Positions 9,428-22,800 of a stretch of DNA of 64,000 nt are shown here, piece after piece; position 1 is the first letter of the stretch; every line of letters begins with the position of its first letter. The DNA is from Harmonia axyridis (Eukaryota > Arthropoda > Insecta > Coleoptera > Coccinellidae). A model generated the notes under the pieces. The model was not told where the DNA came from, did no database searches, and saw only the letters and a program-made list of their open reading frames with translations. Made by a program: the position numbers and the translations under genes. Where the stretch lies: the NCBI RefSeq assembly GCF_914767665.1, contig NC_059504.1, forward strand, positions 4,280,501 through 4,344,500, written 5' to 3'.

Positions 9428-12400
9428 ATGAAATCAAACATAATGTACTTCCATATCTCATATATACTACTCTTCATTTTTGGGGGCTTAATTGGAGTAT
9501 CTTTGACCTTTGAAGATTATTTGGAATCGCCTTTATGTTGTAATTTCACCTCTGAAAGTGTCAATTTGGAATACTCATCACAATTAATCGAAAATGAATA
9601 CATTGTGATGTTCAACAACTACTATAAACATAATGCTCGAGCAAATTATATCAATTCTGCCTTGAATTTATCTGGTATTGAAAAATGGAAAATTATTGAG
9701 AGAGAAAATCCTGCCAGTGACTATCCCAGTGATTTTGATGTCATAATAATCCATGAAAATGATCGGAAAGATGGATTGAAAGCTCTAAATTCACATCCTC
9801 TCATTAAGAGAGTAACCCCACAAAGAATGGTAACAAGAACACTCAAGTTCATTAATGAAGATAATATTTGGAAGGGCAGAAGAAGTCTCAATTTAAAAAA
9901 CCAATTTTGGCAATCAACTGGACGTCATACAAGTAGACGATTATTGAGAGCTGTTCCAAGACAAATCACTTCAGTTTTAATGGCAGATACTTTATGGAAT
10001 ATGGGTATAACTGGTAAAGGTATTAAAGTAGCCATTTTTGATACAGGATTATCTAAAACACATCCACATTTCCGAAAAATAAAAGAGAGAACAAATTGGA
10101 CAAATGAAAAAACTTTCGATGATGGTATAGGTCATGGTACTTTTGTAGCTGGTGTTATTGCTTCAAGTAAAGAATGCCTTGGATTTGCTCCAGATTCTGA
10201 ACTCCACATATTCCGAGTTTTCACTAACAATCAAGTTTCATATACTTCTTGGTTTCTTGATGCCTTTAATTATGCCATTTTAAAGAAAATGAATGTTTTG
10301 AATTTGAGTATTGGTGGACCGGATTTCAAAGATCATCCATTTGTAGACAAAGTTTGGGAACTCACCGCAAACCGTATAATAATGGTTTCAGCCATAGGTA
10401 ATGATGGACCTCTTTATGGAACTCTAAACAACCCAGCAGATCAAATGGATGTTATTGGAGTGGGTGGAATCAATTTTGAAGATCAAATTGCGAAATTTTC
10501 TTCTCGTGGCATGACAACGTGGGAACTTCCAAATGGTTATGGAAGAGTCAAGCCTGATATTGTAACTTATGGATCGGGGGTGAGAGGATCTAATATTAAA
10601 GGAGGTTGTCGGGTACTATCAGGTACTAGTGTGGCTTCACCTGTTGTTGCTGGAGCTGTGACATTATTGGCTAGTGGAGTACTTCATAAAGGAAATGATA
10701 TTAATCCAGCGAGTATGAAACAGGCTCTTATGGCATCTGCTAGAAGATTACCTGGTGTCAATATGTTCGAACAAGGACAGGGCAAATTGAATCTGGTGAA
10801 AGCTTATCAAATTTTGAATAATTATAAACCTCAAGCCAGCCTGAGTCCTAGTTATATAGATTTGAGTGAGTGTCCTTATATGTGGCCGTATTGCACTCAG
10901 CCTCTTTACTACGGAGCTATGCCAGTTATTGTAAATATTACCATATTGAATGGATTAGGGGTTTCAGGATATATTGCCGATAAACCTCAATGGTTTTCAT
11001 ACACTCCTCAGCAAGGAAATTTATTGGAAGTATCAATTTCTTATTCGGAAATATTATGGCCTTGGTCCGGATGGTTAGCAGTTAGCTTAAGTGTAGCTCC
11101 TAGTGGATCTACCTACGAAGGAATAGCTAATGGTCACATTTCCTTAACTGTCGAATCTCCAGCAGGGTCAGGTGAAGTAGAACCTAGAAGAAGCACCGTA
11201 ACGTTACCAATAAAAGCAAAAATTATCCCTACTCCTCCTAGGCACAAAAGAATATTGTGGGATCAATATCATAATCTACGTTATCCTCCAGGTTATTTCC
11301 CAAGAGACAATTTGAAAGTGAAAAACGATCCTTTAGATTGGAATGGAGACCATATTCACACTAATTTCAAAGATATGTATCAAAATTTGAGAAATTCTGG
11401 TTACTATATTGAGGTACTAGGAGCCCCCTTCACATGTTTTGCAGCTTCTCAATATGGTACTCTTCTCATTGTTGATCCGGAGGAAGAATTCTATCCAGAA
11501 GAGATATCAAAGCTGAAAAGAGATGTAGATAGTGGACTTTCTGTGATAATTTTCGCAGATTGGTACAATACGACTATAATGAAAAAAGTCAAGTTCTATG
11601 ATGAAAATACTAGGCAGTGGTGGATGCCAGATACTGGTGGTGCTAACGTACCTGCTCTAAATGATTTGTTGGCTGCTTGGGGTATAGCCTTAGGAGACAG
11701 AGTGTTTGAAGGCGACTTCAAATTGAACAACCACGAAATGTATTATGCCTCAGGAACTAGCATATCGAAATTTCCAAGGAATGGTTTGGTGATATCCAGA
11801 AAACTAAGTGATCAAGGTATGCATATGCTAGGTGAAATAACCAATGAAAAATTTGAAGTACCAGTACTCGGTTTACTTCAAACCAAAACTACAAACTCGA
11901 GTGGTCGTATAATAGTTTATGGAGATTCTAACTGCATCGACACAAGTCACATCGAAAAAAGTTGTTATTGGATGTTAGACGCTATTCTAGAATATACTTC
12001 ATCAGGCCATTTACCCTCAGTGTTTTCCAACAATCATGAAGATAATTGGGACTTTAAAGTTGACACTGATGTACCCACACGCATGCCAGGAAATAGACTC
12101 AATAGATTCTCTAAAGTTCTGGAAGGAAATCTCGGAGAATCCCAAACGAAACCCTTACCGCAATGTCCCCATTTAATATGGAGTCAACCAATTCCTCTCA
12201 ACGTGACAGCTCCTCCTAATTTGTATCAAAGTCAGAAATTGTTGAGTTTAGTTGAGGAAGGAATAGGTCAATTAGGAATTGAAAACACCGTTAGAGATGT
12301 ATCAGTTGAGGATAGTAATAGTCAGTCAAATGTATGGAGGTGGCGTAACAAACCCATGGAAGATGTTAATATGGGTAGTGACAAATTTGGCTTTACTATT

Positions 12401-12529
12401 AGTGTATTACTATTAATGATATTAATTTTTTTGTATTTTATTTTCAAACATAGAACAAAACCAAAGAAACGAAAATTGTGCAAAAAGTTAATGAACTTAA
12501 TTACTTATAGGAGGGTATCTTCTGTTTAA
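9428..12529 (+). CDS. MBTPS1: Membrane-bound transcription factor site-1 protease (S1P/SKI-1), intronless
   Basis: A Golgi subtilase that cleaves SREBP, ATF6 and other luminal substrates within the regulated-proteolysis pathway (family knowledge). One 1033-aa frame covers the whole protein, close to the 1052 aa usual in vertebrates. A hydrophobic signal sequence occupies about residues 5-28. The prodomain contains putative autoprocessing sites RRSL (151-154) and RRLL (170-173). The catalytic residues are Asp205 (IFDTGLS), His236 (GHGTFVAG), oxyanion Asn325 (SAIGNDGP) and Ser401 (LSGTSVASP). The long conserved C-terminal luminal region includes LWDQYHNLRYPPGYFP and WWMPDTGGAN. One transmembrane helix is at about 987-1008, followed by a short basic cytosolic tail. 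No intron interrupts the 3.1 kb; vertebrate genes have many exons. The first ATG in frame also gives the best signal peptide. Confidence 0.97.
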   Translation: MKSNIMYFHISYILLFIFGGLIGVSLTFEDYLESPLCCNFTSESVNLEYSSQLIENEYIVMFNNYYKHNARANYINSALNLSGIEKWKIIERENPASDYPSDFDVIIIHENDRKDGLKALNSHPLIKRVTPQRMVTRTLKFINEDNIWKGRRSLNLKNQFWQSTGRHTSRRLLRAVPRQITSVLMADTLWNMGITGKGIKVAIFDTGLSKTHPHFRKIKERTNWTNEKTFDDGIGHGTFVAGVIASSKECLGFAPDSELHIFRVFTNNQVSYTSWFLDAFNYAILKKMNVLNLSIGGPDFKDHPFVDKVWELTANRIIMVSAIGNDGPLYGTLNNPADQMDVIGVGGINFEDQIAKFSSRGMTTWELPNGYGRVKPDIVTYGSGVRGSNIKGGCRVLSGTSVASPVVAGAVTLLASGVLHKGNDINPASMKQALMASARRLPGVNMFEQGQGKLNLVKAYQILNNYKPQASLSPSYIDLSECPYMWPYCTQPLYYGAMPVIVNITILNGLGVSGYIADKPQWFSYTPQQGNLLEVSISYSEILWPWSGWLAVSLSVAPSGSTYEGIANGHISLTVESPAGSGEVEPRRSTVTLPIKAKIIPTPPRHKRILWDQYHNLRYPPGYFPRDNLKVKNDPLDWNGDHIHTNFKDMYQNLRNSGYYIEVLGAPFTCFAASQYGTLLIVDPEEEFYPEEISKLKRDVDSGLSVIIFADWYNTTIMKKVKFYDENTRQWWMPDTGGANVPALNDLLAAWGIALGDRVFEGDFKLNNHEMYYASGTSISKFPRNGLVISRKLSDQGMHMLGEITNEKFEVPVLGLLQTKTTNSSGRIIVYGDSNCIDTSHIEKSCYWMLDAILEYTSSGHLPSVFSNNHEDNWDFKVDTDVPTRMPGNRLNRFSKVLEGNLGESQTKPLPQCPHLIWSQPIPLNVTAPPNLYQSQKLLSLVEEGIGQLGIENTVRDVSVEDSNSQSNVWRWRNKPMEDVNMGSDKFGFTISVLLLMILIFLYFIFKHRTKPKKRKLCKKLMNLITYRRVSSV

Positions 12530-13837
12530 TTTTTTTTTTCGATATTTATTTTATGTTATGCTAAGTTATTTTAGGGGTTGTATTTATTTAGAATAATTTT
12601 GTAATATATTTATATGATATTTTCTATTCATAACTTTTTTATTAATTTAATAATGATACTAATTTCAAAAAATGGCTTTTGCTAGTTTTATAATTAAATT
12701 ATAGTCTAAATTCCTATTCAATTAATTTGAAAATGGAATGGGAAACTATGTTAATCAACCACTTGTGATATATTATTGTATATAATTGTTTACACAATAA
12801 AACAAATGTTCAAAAACTCTTCTAATTAACATACCTTTTTCAACCTAAAATATATTTTCAACTAATTTGATTAATTCAACGTATCTATTTGTGAAAATTT
12901 GTTGTTTTTTTATGAAACGAGAAAGGTACAACACTTCACTCGATTCTTATAAATTTGACTTTATTCATCAGCAAAATCAACTTCAAGAGTGATCCATGTA
13001 ATCCAACAGTCCTCTAACTTTTCTGTAGTAATATTCGGTCATTACTTTTTCATTAAAGCCAAATTATTTTTCTGTGGAGCACCTTTTAACAGTTGTCGAT
13101 GAAGCAGGGTTCCAATAACATTTACTTTGCTAGCACAATATTTTTCCCATTCAAAAACAGTATTTTTATCAATAAACGAAACTCATTTCTATCCATTTTT
13201 CAAACAACAACAAATTTTGCCTCGTTTGAACTTTAATATCTCGATTCAGAATTGACTCTTTGTTCCAAAATGTTAGACGCATCTTTCGAAGCTTGGTACT
13301 AATGATAAAAAAAAGTAGTATGTAACTTTCGGTGCCATCTGTATTAGAGACTTAGGAAGTGAGTAGAAATAAGTTTTTTGATGGAAGTCATTCTTTTACA
13401 CAACCTACAACTACCTTTTATTGAAAACTTCACAATATGGTCACAAGTCTGACCAACTTATTTAAGTGAAAATGGTATTTCAGATGGATTTAGGCTAAAC
13501 ACGATAAATTGTAAGTCTGATTACTTGGATGCCTAAGTTCTTGGTAAAAAATACAACAAAATCATTAAAAATCCAATCTTTTATTTACAGGTCTATACAG
13601 ATGATTGCGATAAAAGACAAAATGAACATATCATTAATGTTAATTATATACAATGTTTTTAACAACTCTGCAGAGATAAGATCAAGACAGATCAAGATAA
13701 ATAAAATGTAGTGAATATTGCTAAAATAATAATACACCCAAAGTATATATGAAATTATCAAATTAGCAAAACATAATAAAGTAATTCCATAATACGCTGA
13801 AATTGCAAACTTATCACAGATAAATAAAAATAGACGA
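12530..13837. other. Convergent 3' flanks of S1P and SETD2
   Basis: 1.3 kb between tail-to-tail genes. The right part (about 12900-13480) has a decayed look. GCTTGGTACTAA followed by GCCATCTGT resembles the 5' untranslated end of the DD34D mariner at 55.9-57.5 kb, so an old, unresolvable element may be present. The frames at 13529-13887 have no recognisable product. Confidence 0.35.
12796..12801 (+). promoter_or_regulatory. Candidate poly(A) signal of the S1P gene
   Basis: AATAAA about 270 bp downstream of the S1P stop codon, in A+T-rich 3' sequence. Confidence 0.5.
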
Positions 13838-16800
13838 TTAATAATAATGTTCAGGTTCGTCATCTCTTTTAGTATACACACCTCCAAATTTACTCATGTA
13901 TTTTCGAATGAAATCTTTTGCTTTCACTTTAACACTATCACTACAAACAAGTTCTTCTATTTCGGAAATGTACTTCATTTCTTTCAACATTACGAAATGA
14001 GTCAACTGAAACAAAAATAATGTTTTAATAACTTTACAAATATCAACTAAAATTTTTCAAATATTGTCGAATTATTCAGTCATGTTTATTGAGAACATAA
14101 AAAGTGGATAGTTTCATTCCGCATAAATATCTCAACAAAAAAAAAAGAAGACAAAAGTGAATAAATAAATAAAATAATAAAAAGAAAAAGGAAAAACAAA
14201 AAGTTTGACAAAACTCGAACGGATGAAATTAAAACATCAAATATAAATTAGAAATTGAATTGACATATTGGCAACATCGCGAGTTGATGGCAACAATAGG
14301 GTGACCGAATATCCCCAGATTTCTGAGCAGTAACACCAAAATCTCACCTTGTGTTACCTAATTTCATACCTAAAGTTCCTAATTAAATTCACAAATTAAT
14401 TAAAACGAAGCTTACCTTTCTGGCGAGGTGCTTGAAATCTTCTGTATTCGTTATTCTTCCTTCTTTGCAATCGGCCTTTCTATAAGCATTCAATGCAGAA
14501 ACAACCGTGTTAGCCATTGCGGATCTGAATGTTTCCTTTATTTTTTTAGCATTTTCCGTATTACTATATTTCATCTCTCTTATCTTAGCCTTTGAAGGTT
14601 GTTGTTTCACTTTCTTCTCTTTCATATGCTTTTTCCTCTGTTGCAAAATTATTTCTTTTTGTTTTTTGAGTATCATCTTATTCTCTTTATATCTTTTCAA
14701 ATCTTCTTTGAATAATAATTTATCTTCCTCTGTTCTAGGCTGAAATATTTATTTAAATCAAAACTAAATTCAACAACACTGAATTTACACTTACACTTAT
14801 TATTATTTCTTGAACTAAAGATGAAGTTTTCCTTCTCTTTGCCATAGGACTGCCTTCCTCCAAGAAATTGAACTGTTCTTTCAATCTCTTGTCTATTGAA
14901 GATTCTTCTTCAGTTGCTTCTAACGGTGAAGACTGAACTTCAGATTGCATTTCATTACTTTGTTCCACCACTGGACTCGGGTGAACTTCAATACCTGAGG
15001 AAAGTTTAGGATGCGAAGGTTTTATTGGAGTTGCTTCCTTAAATTCTTTGTTTATATGTTTTTTGACCTGTTTCAACAATCTACTGTCATTAATAATTTC
15101 CTCATCACTTTCGGATTCTTCGGAACTTGAATCGGTGCTTGAGGAACTTGACTCAGAGCTGCTGCTATCAGAATCTAAAATAAAAGGGCAACCAACTAGT
15201 TAGAAAAATATTTATAAAATATTGATGTTAAATGTTTTGTATTTGAATCAATGTGTATACCTACCCTCGGGTGTAATTTGTGGTGGTTCCCACTGACTTT
15301 TCCTAAGTCTTATGTGATAATAATAAGGTCGTCCATATTTGTCTTTTGCGCATTTCCACCTTGGAGGTAACTTTGGTGGAGGTGGAATAGGACCCAAAAA
15401 CTTGACATCGCCGATAATACTTATGATTTCGCTTTTCTTTTCCTGTTGATACAATATCGGAGATGGTGTTTGTCCAATCATTATCTGAGGCGGATATACC
15501 AATGGATTATGTAGGCCTTGAATACCTGAAGTAATAGGGGGCGGAGTTTGGGTTTGCATAGAGGGAGGTGGTATATTGGTGGCAATAGGACCAAGACTAG
15601 TCATGGTTTGTGTTTGGTGAATGTTATTAGAGATTGTCCCGCTAGTAGGTGTAATTTGATGTAGTAAAGAGGGAGGAAGTGATGAAGGTAGAGGCGGTCT
15701 ACCTACAGGTATTGAGGGAACCATATGCGTATGATTTCTACTGGTTGAGATTGGCGGCATTGGTGTTGGTATTCCAGCGGTTAGCTAAAAAAAAATATTT
15801 TGTGAACATTCAATCTCGATCTTATTATTAAAGGGTGTTTTTTTTAGAGCTATAGAACTTTAAATTGCAATAAAACAACGATGGATTATTCGATTGACAT
15901 GAATTTTATTCATCCGCAAGGTAATCTTGTGGCATTACATTTTAAATATGATTTCTGGCATATGACCGCCACGGCTGGCTCGGATGTAGTCCAATCTGGA
16001 CGTCCATTTTTCGATGACTTTTTCCAACATTTGAGGCCGTATATCGGCAATAACACTGCGAATGTTGTCTTCCAAATGGTCAAGGGTTTGTGGCTTATCC
16101 GCATAGACCAATGACTTTACATAGCCCCACAGAAAGTAGTCTAGCGGTGTTAAATCACAAGATCTTGGAGGCCAATTCACAGGTCCAAAACGTGAAATTA
16201 GGCGGTCACCAAACGTGTCTTTCAATAAATCGATTGTGGCACGAGCTGTGTGACATGTTGCGCCGTCTTGTTGGAACCACAGCTCCTGGACATCATGGTT
16301 GTTCAATTCAGGAATGAAAAAGTTAGTAATCATGGCTCTATACCGATCACCATTGACTATAACGTTCTGGCCATCATCGTTTTTGAAGAAGTACGGACCA
16401 ATGATTCCACCAGCCTATAAAGCGCACCAAACAGTCAGTTTTTCTGGATGTAACGGTGTTTCAACATACACTTGAGGATTAGCTTCACTCCAAATGCGGC
16501 AGTTTTGTTTGTTGACGTAGCCATTCAACCAGAAGTGCGCTTCATCGCTAAACAAAATAAAATGGACGTAGTGCGCGATACGTATTTCGCACAGAATCAT
16601 TATGTTCGAAATGAAATTGCACTATTTGCAAACGTTGTTCAGGCGTGAGTCTATTTATGATGAATTGCCAAACCAAACTGAGAATAATTCAGTTGACAGC
16701 TGTCAAATCGGTCGCCATCTTGAACAGTAATGCCAACTTAAAGTTATATACCTCGAAAAAAAACACCATATACATCTTTTGTGTAATATGCGAGTGTTTT

Positions 16801-19800
16801 ATATTTCATATGAATTTTTTTAGTCTAATTTCCACTTAAGAAATCAAAGTGCTACTATTATTACTTTTCAATTGACCTGTTATTCTATAGCTTACCTGCA
16901 TTTGAGGCATTCCATATGGATAGCTAGGAGTCGGCTGAATATGAGGTGGTGGAATATTCGTATTTGGAATGGACACGGGCATATTTGGCATGTGTCCATA
17001 GGCCAAAGAATTGTCAGCAGATGGGGGAATGGGATAGTTTTGCCATTGCCCAATCTGGGGATTCCAAATACATTGAAATCCTCTAGTTGGATCGAATGGA
17101 GCGGTAAACCTCGGATCTGTTCCTATCAACATGCAGTTTTTCTCATGCTGTATCCAAAGTTCCCTCTGCTTTCTTCGTCTATCTTCTTCCTGCTGTTCCA
17201 CTTGCAAAGCGAAAAGTTTTCTTCTATTGTGTCTGCTCAACAAAGATTGTTGCTGATTACGTTCATCCGATTTCACACTTTTTTTGTCTTGTTGACGAGA
17301 TCTTTGCATACCTTCAAATAATAACAAAATGTCACAAAATTATTTATTTTTGGGAATAATTATGATAAAATCACTGCTGACATGATGAAATATTGATTGA
17401 TTGATGAAGTTACCACGTACATACCCAAAGGAAAATGTTATCATATAGAGTTAACATTAGCCAGCTAAGGGTATGGTCCGTATATCACCTTGGTTACTAT
17501 GGTAAGTAAGTTGGTAGTCTGTATATGTCAAATTGCTCAAAAACTGGTGACCATTTCCTCAAACTTCGGTGAGTTATCTGTCACCAGAGCAACCGTACTT
17601 TTATTCAGGTTAGGTTCGGTAACCACGCCCACTCCGGTTGGCAGTTGTCATTTTAATTTTCAGATTATTGGTTATGAATATTTTCCATGACATCTAACAC
17701 TCAAAAACTTTATTATTTCAATTATGAAACAAATACCCTTCAGAGCTATTAGGAACTATTAGTTATTTGCAAATTAAAAGAGATCAACCATTTATAACCT
17801 CCAAAATTCTGTCAATGAAAAATTTAGTTGACCATTGACAAGTGTCAAGCAGTCCGTAAATACGTAGTAGGTTACCTCAAACATTGAAAACCACTAGTAC
17901 CCGCTCTGAAATTCTTGGTAATATACAGACCATACCCTAAACGTTATAAATTTTTTTAAATATAGACCATGTGGTTAAACACTCGTAAATAATTTTACAA
18001 AATTTAAAAATTATTAAATTCGCTTTTCACCATGAGTTTAGATTTTTCATTTCAAAAGAAAAAAGTAGAAAATTGACAAACCTCTGTATCTGCTCTCATT
18101 TTTCTTTTCCGCATATTGTTCCAAACCCAAACCAGCAATATAACCTTTATTGGCCTCCCTTTCGTGCTCCTTCATCTGCTCAATCCTTTCTTTCTTGGGT
18201 ATTCTGAAAACTTCTTTAAGCTTCGACCACATCTCTACTAGCTTTGTTGCCAAAATGATTATTTCAAATTCGTAATTTTGCGTTGGCGGTTTCACTTCCC
18301 TAAGAACCGGTTTCGGCTTGGCAGTAGACAAATACGTATCATCCTCGAAAATATTTACAATCTCCTCAGCTAACGCAGATCCTCGAGTGTTTTTAAAGTA
18401 TGAAGACTCCACTTTGACTTCCTCCATTCCTACAGACTTCCTGATTTGGTCTTCTGGTACCAGGTCTTCAGTGGTGAATGTTGTTTCTGTGTATTCTTTA
18501 GTCGTTTCAGGAAGTATAGTAGGTGTAGAGGACTCGCTAACTTCGGTTTCTACTTTTGGCGAATTACTTTCGGAATTGGATTCGACAGATGAGCTCGATG
18601 TGAGTGGAACAGACCACTTTTCAATAGTGGGCAAAACTTTACTATCTTGAAGCATTGTCTTATTTGATATAGGAAGCACCGCTAATGTTTGAAGTACTTC
18701 CAATCTGAAAATTTCAGCGGTGAACGAATCTTGTGGTTTTTTTTTTAATGTATGTCTTACCTTAGAGAATCATATTTCTTGTCCATCAGACACAAATGTT
18801 GAGCGTCTATCATGTATCCATGCATAAGATGTAATCCATGATAATCCAAGAAGAGCCTGCGACACGGTAACTCTCCTCTTCTCAACACCCTCAGTAGTTT
18901 TGCTCTTTGAGCAGGCTCCTTTGCTCTTATCATCAGCCTTGACAACTTCAATGTATGTGCTTGATTTTTGAGTCCGGTAGTTACCAAAACATCAATTTCC
19001 TCGTCCAATTGCTGAAAATTATACCGTGCTTGTACTATTGTGAATCTTTACATAGCATTGTTATATTACTCGAATATTTTGAAGAACTTATATTATTAGT
19101 AACAAGAATAATAATGATATACTTACATCATCTTCAAATAATTCCTTTCGAAGTTTCCTCTTCGGCTTTATTTTCTTAATTTTAGGTGTAACTTGAACAA
19201 CAGACGGTATTTCCTCTTTCTCTATTTTTGGAATAACTTCGGCAGTAGATGGCTCTTCTTTTACTTCTGGAACTTTGTCAACTATTGGTTTTACTTCGAC
19301 ATTTTCCTCTACTTCTTCCACTTCCTCTTCTTCTTCCTCCTCTTCATCTTCCTCGCCTTCTTCATCGTCATCCGGTTCTTCTCCCAGCCAACCACGACAA
19401 GAAGGTGCTTCGCAATAACATTTCTGAGCCTCTTTTCTATCATTTTAACAATAAAGAGTTAAATGCATTATAATGGTAAGATGAGAGTAGATAGTTAAAA
19501 ATATGTAGTTGATAATAGTTGAAAATATGTAGATAGTTAAAAATATGTAAAAATAAATATAACTCTAACAAAGAAACCTAGAAACTAGAAATTTCGAGAC
19601 AATTGTCTCCTTGATAACTTACTATTTATTCGCTTGAAATTAAATGTTTTAAGGAGAGTTCACATTATGTTAAAAATTTCAGATGAAATATAACATCAAT
19701 ATTTTTGTGTTTTTATACTGCAATGTTAGGTAAAATTGAAATATTGGTTGACTTTCCCATAATTCATGTTGTAGGCACAAGAACATCATTTCAAAATGAA

Positions 19801-22800
19801 ACAAATAACATACAGCGGACCTTTTATATATGCAATTGTGCAAGAATTTTTTTTTTCAAACCAATAATTATTTCTGATATTACTCACCCATATCTTTCAA
19901 ATCTATAATCGAACGTCACTTCTTCACCAGCCAAAATTGTTCTTGTACTAAAAAATCCAATTCTCAATTCACCATTAACAGTCCATTTTTGAGTTTCGGC
20001 ATTTGGTTCACAGGAGTGGTTTATAAATCTGGATATATTACCTAAAAGTAAAAAAGTGGATTTGAATAATTTTGAGTCGATAATTTCTAAAATAATGTAT
20101 GATTTGATTCTTTTTTTTGATTTTATTTCTTTATTTAATTTTATTCTTGAATATGAATTTTTTTATGGTATATGCGAGTATGATATATGTTCTTTGAAGG
20201 AACACTTTTCAGCATTAATCTGTCATCATATAAATATAGATAGTGATATATTCTCCATCACTTTCAAATCATGTTGGAAGTGCTTCTCTGTCTTCCAGAT
20301 TATTAGAGAAATGTAAACCTATGTTACTGAAGTTTAGTAGTTTTTCAACATTTCTCCATAATTTGTTGCTTCATAAGACAAAATCAGAGTCAATTCAATA
20401 GTTTCAAGAAAATATTCGTAAACTGTGTCCACAGAGATATTTTTTCTTGGCAAAATTTTAAAGTAATGAAGTCACTCATCTGAAATACATATATTACAAA
20501 CCTTTTTGTGTAGCATCAATAATGGCATCTGATCTCAAGGACATGAAATAGTAATGGGTGTTTTTGTCTTGGGAATATTCATCTGCTCTTCTATCAAATT
20601 CATTTGCATCAAGAACTTCTCCAACATATTCAAGGATGAATTCCCCACTGAAAAAAATAATTCCGAATTCTAAGATTTTCTGATTATTGAACTCAAATAA
20701 CACATGCTAAACTATTTTATTAGTTTCAGATATAAAATGTGTATTCTGATAGCATCTTATTATAGGCAATAGAGAACATAAAGAGGATGATTCATTAAAA
20801 TTATATTAATAAGAAATTAAATTTGGATATGCTATATTCAATAAAAACATAATAATAATTGTACTCACTAGGGTATATTAGCAGCAGCTCTTAATCCTAA
20901 GCCTTTTTTGTGTGTGTTAAAAACTTCCACTGGTGCAAATTGACTTTTCTGGAATTTTTTATTGGCACATCGATCTTCAACTTGACAAAGATTTCCACTG
21001 AAAACAGTTAATTATGAAAAAAAATGTATTCAGATATATTTTGAATTGACAAATTGAAAAAACAAATTGATTTATTATTAAGAAAAAAAGATTTAAAAAC
21101 TATTAAAAGCTTAAATTAGACTTGGATTCAGTTATGTGCAATTATTGATACTAGACTAAAATATGAATGAAATAAGTTGTAAATAAAATTAGATTTTTCC
21201 CACATCTCAACATAGATGTGTGGTGTAAAAATCAATACAATTATTGGAATGTAATAAGGTAGTAGTAGAACTACTTTTCTCTAATTCTGTGGTTATTCCG
21301 TTCATTCTTCCACATCTTGTAGAACAAAATCGTGCGAGAATATATCAGAAACGCACAGTTTTCATGGTTATATTTTATTATTCTATGTTGGTTCTCTGAA
21401 CTTTCCGCCACGGCTTTATCTGTCAATTCATCAATTTGCCTTAAAGAAATCAGTTCTGCCAAGCAACATTTTTCAATGCAAAAATCACTAAATTATATTT
21501 ATGGAAATATTTCATTAATTTCAATGAAAATGCAATGAATTAGAGAAAATAATGTATAATACTCGTACAGAAGGCTCATTCTACCACTCGTTCATTCCAA
21601 AACTCGCCACTTCGTGGCTCGTTTTTGAATTTTGAACTCGTGGAAGAATATCAATGCCTTCTGCACTTGTATTATAAATAACTATTCATTAATATAATGA
21701 TAGACTGATAGATGTCAGCATTTTACATAATCAATTTGTACACTTCTTCAATATAGTAAACATAGACGTATCAAATATATTGATGTAATAAGTTTATGAT
21801 AGTGAATGAATTATTTTGATGACAGTATTTACTCTTTTAACAATGAAGCTTTCTCAATTTCATCTTAAGACTTGAAGAAACACAGAGAATTATATATAAA
21901 TTCTGAAGTGATACATAAAAACAAAAAAATGTTATTATTTGATGTTTCCTACCATTCTATCATCAAGAGTCTATTCAGACAATCCTCTCCACAAGCCATT
22001 TCTCCTCTTTGTTTCTCTTCCTCAGTTAAAAAACAATCACATGTCATTTTTTTGGCTTCCTTGCAAACGAAACGTTCTGTTAAGTATACATTTTCCTTTA
22101 GATGAACAAATTGCTTCAATCTGCTCTCAACTAATTCATCCTTAACAGAAGACTTCATTTTGTCCTTTTCCAAGTCAACATTGAGGTTCTCATTTTCTTT
22201 AGAGTTAGTATTTGTTGCATCTTCTACACTAGATACATTCATCTCAAGTTCACTGGAACGCCGCCATCGAGATTTCACTTTTATGGGCTTCTCAGAGGGT
22301 TCATTTTTACTTGGAACACACTGAAGAGAAGATTTATCATTTTCATTTTTTATCTCAGAAACTTCACAATCTTTAACTTTTACCAGACCATGACCCACAG
22401 AAGGTTTTTTCAAAACATTGATTGATTTTATTCGACTAGATCTTCTAATTAAATTTTCATCTGCTTCATCAGTTTTTGATTTTGAAACAGTTTTTGTTTT
22501 GGTACCTTTGGTTTTTTCTTTTTTAGTTATTTCTTTTTTCTGCCCCTTTTGTGATTTTGTTTCATTCTGTTTTTTCATTTTGCCTCTTGAAGTTTTTTCC
22601 ACTTTAATTTTATCATTTGAAAACAAAATATTATCAGTTTTATTTTCTGTTTTATCCAACAGATTTTCTGAACTTAATTTATTCTCTTCGACTTCCTTGA
22701 TTTCATTGCTCTTATCTTTGTCAAGATCATTTGTTTCTGATAGGGTTGGTTCAATAACGTCTAAATTCTCCTTCAAATTGGTTTTTGACTCAAGTTCATC

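Noticed and set aside
12900..13480. Decayed mariner-like or gene-like block in the S1P/SETD2 spacer
   Set aside because: Only two short blocks resemble the mariner end; no transposase motif or terminal repeat could be fixed.
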